The notes beneath the pieces were generated by a model. That model had not been told where the DNA came from. It did not search any database and saw only the letters and a list, made by a program, of their open reading frames with translations. Made by a program: the position numbers and the translations under genes. A stretch of DNA of 7,053 nt from Bacillota bacterium. GTDB lineage: Bacteria; Bacillota; Bacilli; Alicyclobacillales; SLC66. The DNA is taken from the NCBI GenBank assembly GCA_021821225.1, contig JAKACR010000146.1:1-7053 (forward strand). The letters are read 5' to 3'. Every line of letters starts with the position of its first letter. Position 1 is the stretch's first letter. Below, in pieces: positions 1 through 5,582 of the stretch.

Positions 1-20
1 GACGATATGCAGCACAGTGA
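1..20 (+). CDS. Possible last codons of purQ (partial, 5' end outside window)
   Basis: The frame beginning at position 3 reads R-Y-A-A-Q and then stops at TGA 18-20, eleven bases before the chosen purL start. In Bacillus-type operons purQ (the glutaminase subunit of FGAM synthetase) lies immediately upstream of purL, so this is where its end would be. Only five codons are visible and no PurQ motif can be checked, so the call rests on gene order alone. The other two forward frames remain open through this segment, which makes this the only frame in which an upstream gene could end here. Confidence 0.3.
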
Positions 21-23
21 GGA
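17..23 (+). promoter_or_regulatory. Ribosome binding site for purL
   Basis: GTGAGGA contains the Shine-Dalgarno core GAGG at 19-22, which leaves 8 nt before the ATG at 31. It overlaps the possible purQ stop codon, as is common for coupled genes. It favours the ATG at 31 over the in-frame ATG at 7, although too little sequence precedes position 7 to exclude that start. Confidence 0.6.
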
Positions 24-30
24 CAACGTC

Positions 31-2352
31 ATGGCGACGGCAAAGCGCGCGCCGCAAGCGGCGAATGGCGCGCGGCCGCCCCGGCCGGAGGATGTGCGCG
101 ACCAGGGAATCTACCGTTCGTTCGGTCTCACGGATGATGAGTACGGACGCGTCACAGAGCTGCTCGGACGCTTGCCGAACTACGTGGAGACGGGCATCTT
201 CAGCGTGATGTGGTCGGAACACTGCAGCTACAAAAGCTCGCGCCGCGTGCTGCGCCAATTTCCCACGGACGGTCCCCGCGTCCTGCAGGGGCCGGGCGAG
301 AACGCCGGCATCGTCGACATCGGCGGAGGAATGGCCGCCGTCTTCAAGATCGAGAGCCACAACCACCCCACGGCGATCGAACCGTACCAGGGCGCCGCGA
401 CGGGGGTGGGCGGCATCATCCGCGACATCTTCACGATGGGCGCGCGTCCGGTCGCGCTCCTGGACAGCCTCCGCTTCGGACCGCTGTCCGACGCGCACAA
501 CCGCTACCTGTTCTCGCATTCCGTCGCGGGCATCGGCGGTTACGGCAACTGCATCGGGATTCCCACCGTGGGAGGCGAGGTCGTGTTTGACGACTGCTAC
601 ACGCACAACCCGCTTGTCAACGCGATGTGCGTGGGCGACATCGCCAGGGGATCGGCCAAGGGCGTCGGCAACCCGGTGCTCGTGGTCGGGGCGAAGACGG
701 GGCGCGACGGCATCCACGGCGCGACGTTCGCGTCCGTGCAGGACCCGCACGCCCGCGAGCGTTCCGCCGTGCAGGTGGGCGACCCTTTCATGGAGAAGCT
801 GTTGTTGGAAGCGTGTCTCGAATTGATCGCGACGGGCAAGGTGGTCGGCATCCAGGACATGGGCGCTGCGGGGCTCACGTCGTCTTCCGCGGAGATGGCG
901 AGCCGGGCGGGCAGCGGGCTCACGCTTGACGTGGCGAAGGTGCCGCGGCGGGAGTCCGGGATGAACGCCTATGAGATCATGCTCTCCGAGTCGCAGGAGC
1001 GGATGCTTGTCGTCATGCGGCGCGGCGAGGAGGAGGAAGCGTTTCGCATTTTCGGGAAATGGGGCCTGGAGGCGACGGTCATCGGCGCCGTCACGGATGA
1101 CGGCAGGCTGCGCGTGCTGGACGGCGACCGGCTGGAAGCGGACATCCCGGTGGCGGCGCTGGTGGATGAAGCGCCTGTGCTCGACCGCCCCGCCAGGCGT
1201 CCGGCGTATCTCGACGCGCTGCAAGACGCGCCGCCCGACCTGCCCTGGCGCATCGCCGCGGCTGCGGGAGAGGGCGCTCCGGACTTGCGGGCGGACCTGC
1301 TGGCGCTGCTCGCGCAGCCGACGATTGCCAGCAAGCAGTGGGTGTACGCCCAGTACGATTTCATGGTGCGCACCGAGACGCTTGTCCATCCGGGAGCGGA
1401 TGCGGCGGTGGTGGGCGTGCCGGACAGCGGGAAGGCGCTCGCCATGACGACGGACGGCAACGGCCGCGCTGTCCAGCTCGACCCGTGGCAGGGCGGTGCG
1501 CTCACCGTGGCGGAGGCGGCGCGCAATCTCGCCTGCGTGGGCGCGGAGCCGCTTGCCCTGACCGATTGCCTGAATTACGGCAACCCGGAAAAGCCAGAGG
1601 TATTCTATCAGTTCAAGGAATCGGTGAGGGGCATGAGCGACGCCTGCTGCGCGCTCGGCGTGCCTGTCATCAGCGGCAATGTATCCCTGTACAATGAGTC
1701 TCACGGAAGGGATATCTTTCCGACGCCGGTCGTGGGCATGGTCGGGCTGATCGAAGATGCCGCCGGCATCGCGACAACCGCCCTGCATCGGCAAGGAGCG
1801 GCGCTCTACGTGCTGGGGGACCTGCTGGCGCCGCTCTCCGACGGCATCGGCGGTTCCGAGTACCTGCAGTTACGGGCGCCGGAACAGGTCTTGCATTACT
1901 GTCCGCCGCGGCTGTCGCTGGAGCGCGAGAAGACCGTGCAGGACGCCTGCCGGGCGCTGGTGCGCGAGGGCGCCGCGGCGGCCGCGCATGATGTGGCGGA
2001 TGGCGGTCTGTTGGTGGCGATTGCCGAGATGGCGATTGCCGGGGATGTCGGCGTGCAGGTGGTGTTGCCCGTTTCCGAGGGAGACGCGGATGCCCGGTAC
2101 GCGGCGCTGGCGGCGCTGTGTTTTGGCGAGAGCCCGTCGCGTATCGTGCTGGAAATTGCGCCCGGCCGCGAACAGGACGCCGAACGCACAGCCGCGGCGC
2201 ACGGCGCGGCGCTGACGCGGATCGGTTTTGTCGCGTCCGACCGGATGGTGCGCCTGGTTGCGGGCGGCGACGCGCTGTACACCGTGCTGGAGGCGGCGCT
2301 GGATGAGCTAGCGGCCGCTTGGCGGGAGGCGATCGACCGATGGATGAGGTAA
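31..2352 (+). CDS. purL: Phosphoribosylformylglycinamidine synthase subunit PurL (small type)
   Basis: PurL is the synthetase subunit of FGAM synthase (step 4 of IMP synthesis). It converts FGAR, ATP and ammonia to FGAM in the cytosol. The protein is 773 aa, slightly longer than the 742 aa of B. subtilis PurL, and it lacks the fused glutaminase domain of the large enzyme. It should therefore need PurQ for ammonia and PurS as a scaffold. Hallmarks in order: WSEHCSYK at residues 61-68 (His64 active-site region), SHNHP at 109-113, GIPTVGGE at 176-183, GIQDMGAAG from 273, LSESQERM at 318-325, SGNVSLYNE at 548-556 and HDVADGGL at 653-660. The two halves have the repeated AIRS-like architecture of this family. 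The extra length is an Ala/Arg/Pro-rich N-terminal tail of about ten residues plus a longer mid-protein linker. The start at 31 is chosen for its Shine-Dalgarno site; an in-frame ATG at 7 would add eight residues. The stop TAA (2350-2352) lies inside purF, so the two genes are probably translationally coupled. Confidence 0.97.
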   Translation: MATAKRAPQAANGARPPRPEDVRDQGIYRSFGLTDDEYGRVTELLGRLPNYVETGIFSVMWSEHCSYKSSRRVLRQFPTDGPRVLQGPGENAGIVDIGGGMAAVFKIESHNHPTAIEPYQGAATGVGGIIRDIFTMGARPVALLDSLRFGPLSDAHNRYLFSHSVAGIGGYGNCIGIPTVGGEVVFDDCYTHNPLVNAMCVGDIARGSAKGVGNPVLVVGAKTGRDGIHGATFASVQDPHARERSAVQVGDPFMEKLLLEACLELIATGKVVGIQDMGAAGLTSSSAEMASRAGSGLTLDVAKVPRRESGMNAYEIMLSESQERMLVVMRRGEEEEAFRIFGKWGLEATVIGAVTDDGRLRVLDGDRLEADIPVAALVDEAPVLDRPARRPAYLDALQDAPPDLPWRIAAAAGEGAPDLRADLLALLAQPTIASKQWVYAQYDFMVRTETLVHPGADAAVVGVPDSGKALAMTTDGNGRAVQLDPWQGGALTVAEAARNLACVGAEPLALTDCLNYGNPEKPEVFYQFKESVRGMSDACCALGVPVISGNVSLYNESHGRDIFPTPVVGMVGLIEDAAGIATTALHRQGAALYVLGDLLAPLSDGIGGSEYLQLRAPEQVLHYCPPRLSLEREKTVQDACRALVREGAAAAAHDVADGGLLVAIAEMAIAGDVGVQVVLPVSEGDADARYAALAALCFGESPSRIVLEIAPGREQDAERTAAAHGAALTRIGFVASDRMVRLVAGGDALYTVLEAALDELAAAWREAIDRWMR
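2324..2329 (+). promoter_or_regulatory. Ribosome binding site for purF
   Basis: GGGAGG lies inside the purL coding end, 10 nt before the ATG at 2340. It supports that ATG over the in-frame upstream TTG at 2319, which would put the Shine-Dalgarno site inside the gene. Confidence 0.65.
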
Positions 2353-3779
2353 AAAAGAACCTGTACGACCAGATGCATGAGGAATGCGGTGTGTTCGGTC
2401 TGTACGGACACCCGGAAGCCGCGCAGCTCACGTACTACGGGCTCTACGCGCTCCAGCACCGAGGCCAGGAGAGCGCCGGCATCGCGACGGTGGACGGTGG
2501 GGAGATGCACAGCCATCGCGGGATGGGTCTTGTGACCGAGGTGTTTTCCGGCAATCGGCTCGCCGAACTGCACGGCCACGCGGCGGTGGGGCATGTGCGG
2601 TATTCGACGACAGGCGAGAGCCATGTCGCCAACGCCCAGCCGCTTGTGTTCAGTTTCCGCCAGGGGCATCTGGCGGTTGCGCACAACGGCAACCTGATCA
2701 ATGCGCGGTCGATTCGCGACCGTCTGGAGCGGCAGGGGAGCATCTTCCAGTCGACGAGTGACACCGAGGTGGTCGCCCATCTGGTGGCGCGCGGCGGTTA
2801 TCCGACGATCGGGGAGAACGTGCGCGATAGTCTGACGATGATCAAGGGTGGATACGCTTTCGTTATGCTGACGGACGATCAGTTGATCGCCGTGCGCGAT
2901 CCGCTCGGCCTGCGCCCGCTCGTGCTGGGGCGCCTGGGCGATGCCTGGGCGGTGGCGTCGGAAACGTGCGCGTTTGACACGATTGGCGCGGTGTTCGAAC
3001 GCGATGTGGAGCCGGGCGAGATGGTCGTGATCGACCGGGGCGGCGTGCGCGCCGAACGGTTTTCCGCCCCCATGCGCCGCGCGCTGTGCACATTTGAATA
3101 TATCTACTTCGCCCGGCCGGACAGCGATATCGACGGCTTCAACGTCCACATGGTGCGCAAACAGCTCGGCAGGGTGCTTGCGCGCGTCGCGCCCGCAAGG
3201 GCGGATGTGGTCATCGGCGTGCCGGATTCGAGCATTTCGGCGGCCATCGGCTATGCTGAAGAATTGAGCATTCCATACGAGATCGGGTTGATCAAGAACA
3301 AATACAGTGGCCGGACCTTCATACAGCCTTCGCAGCAGATGCGCAGTCTTGGCGTGCGCCTTAAACTGAGCGCGGTGCGCAAGATCGTCGGCGGAAAACG
3401 CGTCGCGATGGTCGACGATTCGATCGTGCGCGGCACCACGAGCGCCAGGCTTGTGCAACTCCTGCGCGACGCGGGTGCCACCGAAGTGCACGTGAGAATT
3501 TCCTCGCCCCCGGTCACCCATTCGTGCTATTACGGCATCGACACGTCGGCGCGCGAAGAACTCATCGCGGCGACCAAGTCGGTGGAAGAGATCCGGGCGT
3601 TCATCGGGGCGGACAGCCTGGCTTTTCTCGATGAGCAGTCCATGCTGTCCGCCTTCAATGTGTCGGGCGATGTCCACGGGTTTTGCAACGCGTGTTTCAC
3701 CGGGCGGTATCCGACGGAAACGACGGAGTTCACGCGCCGCATGGAACAGCGTGATCCGAAGCCCGAGACGGTCCGATGA
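2340..3779 (+). CDS. purF: Amidophosphoribosyltransferase PurF ([4Fe-4S], propeptide type)
   Basis: PurF catalyses the first committed step: PRPP + glutamine to 5-phosphoribosylamine. The product is 479 aa (B. subtilis 476). An N-terminal Ntn-type class II glutaminase domain begins at Cys16 in ECGVFG. Residues 1-15 form a propeptide expected to be removed autocatalytically after Glu15 to expose Cys16 as the nucleophile. Other glutaminase motifs are LQHRGQE (38-44), HVRYST (85-90) and AHNGN (114-118). The C-terminal phosphoribosyltransferase domain has the PRPP loop [10 protein letters not shown] at 358-367. The four Fe-S ligand cysteines known from the Bacillus enzyme are all present: Cys250, Cys396, Cys449 and Cys452, the last two as CNAC. 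This suggests an oxygen-sensitive enzyme under nucleotide feedback, as in the family. The ATG overlaps the end of purL by 13 nt. The TGA stop lies 17 nt before the preferred purM start. Confidence 0.97.
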   Translation: MDEVKKNLYDQMHEECGVFGLYGHPEAAQLTYYGLYALQHRGQESAGIATVDGGEMHSHRGMGLVTEVFSGNRLAELHGHAAVGHVRYSTTGESHVANAQPLVFSFRQGHLAVAHNGNLINARSIRDRLERQGSIFQSTSDTEVVAHLVARGGYPTIGENVRDSLTMIKGGYAFVMLTDDQLIAVRDPLGLRPLVLGRLGDAWAVASETCAFDTIGAVFERDVEPGEMVVIDRGGVRAERFSAPMRRALCTFEYIYFARPDSDIDGFNVHMVRKQLGRVLARVAPARADVVIGVPDSSISAAIGYAEELSIPYEIGLIKNKYSGRTFIQPSQQMRSLGVRLKLSAVRKIVGGKRVAMVDDSIVRGTTSARLVQLLRDAGATEVHVRISSPPVTHSCYYGIDTSAREELIAATKSVEEIRAFIGADSLAFLDEQSMLSAFNVSGDVHGFCNACFTGRYPTETTEFTRRMEQRDPKPETVR

Positions 3780-3783
3780 AAAG

Positions 3784-3790
3784 AGGAGGG
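3784..3790 (+). promoter_or_regulatory. Ribosome binding site deciding a TTG start for purM
   Basis: AGGAGGG is the strongest Shine-Dalgarno sequence in the window. It sits 7 nt before TTG 3797-3799. The in-frame ATG at 3776 lies upstream of this site, so the site cannot serve that ATG. The sequence before 3776 has no comparable Shine-Dalgarno match. Confidence 0.75.
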
Positions 3791-3796
3791 ACGCGG

Positions 3797-4843
3797 TTGA
3801 CCGGCAACCATGATCTGTACCGCGCCGCAGGCGTTGACATCGACGCAGCCAGTGAGGCGGTGGAACGCATCAGGCCGCATGCGGCGCGCACGATGCGCAA
3901 AGAGGTCATCAGCCCGCTCGGCGGTTTTGGCGCGGGATTCCTGTTTGACAATACGAAGTACGAGGAGCCTGTTCTGGTCTCCGGAACGGACGGTGTCGGC
4001 ACCAAGCTCAAAGTGGCGTTTGCCGTCGGCCGGCATGACACCGTCGGGATCGACGCCGTCGCGATGTGCGTCAACGATATCGCCGCGATGGGTGCGGAAC
4101 CGCTGTTTTTCCTTGATTACTTCGCGACGGGCAGTCTGTCGCCCGCCGTGATGGAACAGGTGGTCAAAGGGATTGCGGCGGGGTGCGCGGAGTGCGGCGC
4201 GGCCCTGGTCGGCGGCGAGACGGCCGAGATGCCGGGCATGTACGCGCCGGGCGAATACGACATCGCGGGATTCGCGGTCGGGGTGGTCGAGCGCCGCAGG
4301 TGGATAGACGGGCACGGCGTGCAGACGGGGGATGTGCTGATCGGCCTGCCGTCCAGCGGCGCGCACGCCAACGGCTTCTCCCTGATTCGCAAACTCGTGG
4401 CGGATGCGGGCGTCGGCTATGCGGACCAATTTCCCGGCGGCGGCAAAACGGTGGGCGATGTACTGCTCACGCCGACGCGGCTGTATACGCAGACCGCTCT
4501 GCGCTTGCGGGAGATCGTGGACGTGCGGGGAATGGCGCACATCACGGGGGGCGGGCTGCAAGAAAACGTTCCCCGCGTGTTGCCGGCGGGGCTCGGCTGT
4601 GTGCTGGACACGGACCGCTGGCCCGTCCCCGCAGTGTTTGACTGGCTGCGCGCGCTCTCCGCCGTGCCTGCCGAGACCTGCTACCGGACGTGGAACATGG
4701 GGATCGGTTTCGTGTTCATCGTGCCCGATGCACAAAAAGCGGACGCGTTATCCGCGCTTGCCGCCATGGGGGAGACGGCGTACGAGATCGGCCGCGTGGT
4801 GGATGGCGCGGGAGTGCGCCTGGCTGGCGGTGGGGCGCGATGA
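3797..4843 (+). CDS. purM: Phosphoribosylformylglycinamidine cyclo-ligase PurM (AIR synthetase), TTG start
   Basis: PurM closes the imidazole ring, converting FGAM + ATP to AIR (step 5), using the product of PurL. From the TTG at 3797 the protein is 348 aa, close to the 346 aa of B. subtilis. Its start, ending in YRAAGVDI by residue 15, aligns with the usual short N-terminus before AGVDI. The in-frame ATG at 3776 would add seven residues (M-K-R-G-G-T-R), partly encoded by the Shine-Dalgarno sequence itself, and would overlap the purF stop as ATGA. Family motifs: GTDGVGTK at 63-70 (the glycine-rich nucleotide-binding loop), VDAVAMCVND, GGETAEMPG at 139-147, SSGAHANGFSL, HITGGG at 248-253 with ENVPR following, and NMGIGFV near the C-terminus. 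PurM shares its fold with each half of PurL. The TGA stop overlaps the purN ATG in an ATGA junction, which suggests coupled translation. The gene identity is secure; the start is the only uncertain point. Confidence 0.96.
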   Translation: MTGNHDLYRAAGVDIDAASEAVERIRPHAARTMRKEVISPLGGFGAGFLFDNTKYEEPVLVSGTDGVGTKLKVAFAVGRHDTVGIDAVAMCVNDIAAMGAEPLFFLDYFATGSLSPAVMEQVVKGIAAGCAECGAALVGGETAEMPGMYAPGEYDIAGFAVGVVERRRWIDGHGVQTGDVLIGLPSSGAHANGFSLIRKLVADAGVGYADQFPGGGKTVGDVLLTPTRLYTQTALRLREIVDVRGMAHITGGGLQENVPRVLPAGLGCVLDTDRWPVPAVFDWLRALSAVPAETCYRTWNMGIGFVFIVPDAQKADALSALAAMGETAYEIGRVVDGAGVRLAGGGAR

Positions 4844-5445
4844 GTGGACGCGGGGAGATCCGCATCGGCGTGTTCGCGTCCGGAACGGGCTCCAACTTCC
4901 GGAACCTGTGCGAGCTGGCTGATGCGGGCGAGCTGGCGGCGGGGCGGATTGTCCTTTTGCTCAGCGATCGGCCTGCGTGCGGTGCGGCGGCGTATGCTCG
5001 CGAGCGGGGATGTGCCGTGTTCGCCATGACGCATCGAGCGGCAGGCAACCGTGATGCGTGGGAGCGGATGGCCTTGATCGCGCTGCGCGAAGCGGGGGTG
5101 GACCTGGTGGTGCTGGCCGGTTACATGCGTCTCGTGGGCGCGGGGCTGCTGCAGCCTTTTGCCGGCAGGATCGTCAATGTGCATCCGTCGCTGCTTCCGC
5201 AATTTCCCGGTCTGAACGCAGTCCGGCAGGCTCTGGAGGCGGGAGTCGAAAAGACGGGGGTCACCGTTCATTACGTGGATGAGGGGCTTGACACCGGTCC
5301 GGTGATCGCGCAGGAAAGCGTGGACATTGTGCCGGGCGACACGGAGGAAACCCTGTCACAGCGGGTGCATGCGCTGGAACACCGGTTGTTGCCGGCGGTC
5401 GTGCGGATGCTGTGCGAACAGTTGGCGGACGGGGACATGGGATAA
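4840..5445 (+). CDS. purN: Phosphoribosylglycinamide formyltransferase PurN
   Basis: PurN transfers a formyl group from 10-formyl-tetrahydrofolate to GAR, giving FGAR, the substrate of PurL (step 3). The product is 201 aa, against 195 in B. subtilis. The phosphate-binding loop ASGTGSNF lies at 13-20. AGYMRL and INxHP-type motifs follow (here VNVHPSLLPQFPG). The catalytic triad known from the E. coli enzyme (Asn106, His108, Asp144) corresponds to Asn113, His115 and Asp151 (DEGLDTGP), with the same 38-residue spacing from Asn to Asp. The ATG overlaps the purM stop by 4 nt; a weak GGTGGGG at 4829-4835 precedes it. An oddity is at the 3' end: the last four codons (Gly-Asp-Met-Gly) and the TAA stop lie inside one arm of a perfect inverted repeat. 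These terminal residues and the stop may therefore have been supplied by an inserted element, not by the ancestral gene. The catalytic core ends well before this point, so activity should be unaffected. Confidence 0.96.
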   Translation: MSGRGEIRIGVFASGTGSNFRNLCELADAGELAAGRIVLLLSDRPACGAAAYARERGCAVFAMTHRAAGNRDAWERMALIALREAGVDLVVLAGYMRLVGAGLLQPFAGRIVNVHPSLLPQFPGLNAVRQALEAGVEKTGVTVHYVDEGLDTGPVIAQESVDIVPGDTEETLSQRVHALEHRLLPAVVRMLCEQLADGDMG

Positions 5446-5521
5446 CCAAATTTCGGCAGGCGCACAACCTCTATATGCAGGATTAAGGCGCCTACTGTGC
5501 GGACTTTATCCCATGTCCCCG
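5430..5521. repeat. Perfect 16-bp inverted repeat, possible MITE-like or palindromic insertion element
   Basis: The left arm 5430-5445 is the exact reverse complement of the right arm 5506-5521 (16 bp, 9 G-C and 7 A-T pairs). The arms contain GGGGACATGGGATAA and TTATCCCATGTCCCC. They enclose 60 nt with a second dyad, CGCACA at 5461-5466 against TGTGCG at 5496-5501, and the palindrome AGGCGCCT at 5486-5493; AGGCGC recurs at 5458-5463. The left arm covers the last purN codons and its stop. No run of T follows the dyad on either strand, so it does not look like a rho-independent terminator, and purH must be read through it. The 15-bp core arms delimit exactly 90 bp (5431-5520). No flanking target duplication is visible. 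It encodes no protein. The inverted repeat is directly seen; its nature as a mobile or dispersed element is inference. Confidence 0.75.
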
Positions 5522-5582
5522 AGGGCGGTGAACGCCGGGGGCTCCACCGCGCCAAACAGATGAACGGAAAGGTGTTGGCAAT
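5446..5582 (+). other. purN-purH intergenic region (137 nt)
   Basis: This is the only non-coding gap of any size in the window; the other junctions are overlaps or a 17-nt spacer. The first 76 nt belong to the inverted-repeat structure. The remainder, 5522-5582, holds a modest dyad, GCGGTG at 5525-5530 against CACCGC at 5545-5550 with a 14-nt loop, and then the purH ribosome binding site. I see no convincing -35/-10 promoter pair and no T-tract terminator, so purH is presumably cotranscribed with the upstream genes. Confidence 0.6.
5568..5574 (+). promoter_or_regulatory. Ribosome binding site for purH
   Basis: AAAGGTG lies 8 nt before GTG 5583-5585. It is a moderate match to the Bacilli Shine-Dalgarno consensus. 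Together with the family N-terminus K-R-A-L-I-S-V it fixes the GTG as the purH start. An ATG two bases earlier (5581) is followed at once by TGA and cannot be the start. Confidence 0.6.

Noticed and set aside
7..30. Upstream in-frame ATG at position 7 as the purL start
   Set aside because: It would overlap the likely upstream gene end, and the visible Shine-Dalgarno site serves ATG 31. It cannot be fully excluded because only six bases precede it.
1896..3677. Minus-strand open frame of 593 codons across purL and purF
   Set aside because: It lies entirely antisense to two clearly conserved genes. Its translation is rich in His, Arg and Ala with no recognisable domain, which is typical of open antisense frames in GC-rich coding DNA.
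3530..4735. Minus-strand open frame of 401 codons across purF and purM
   Set aside because: It is antisense to conserved coding sequence, has no domain signature and shows His/Arg-rich shadow composition.
5430..5521. Intrinsic (rho-independent) terminator between purN and purH
   Set aside because: The stem is strong, but the 60-nt interior is too long and no T-run follows the dyad on either strand. purH is part of the same pathway and needs read-through.
5513..5563. Sixteen-codon ORF starting at ATG 5513 in the intergenic gap (M-S-P-R-A-V...)
   Set aside because: Its ATG lies within the right arm of the inverted repeat, there is no Shine-Dalgarno sequence before it, and no leader-peptide pattern is visible.
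5446..5582. Internal promoter for purH, with TATATG near 5472-5477 as a possible -10
   Set aside because: No acceptable -35 hexamer is found at the right distance, and a single AT-rich hexamer is weak evidence.
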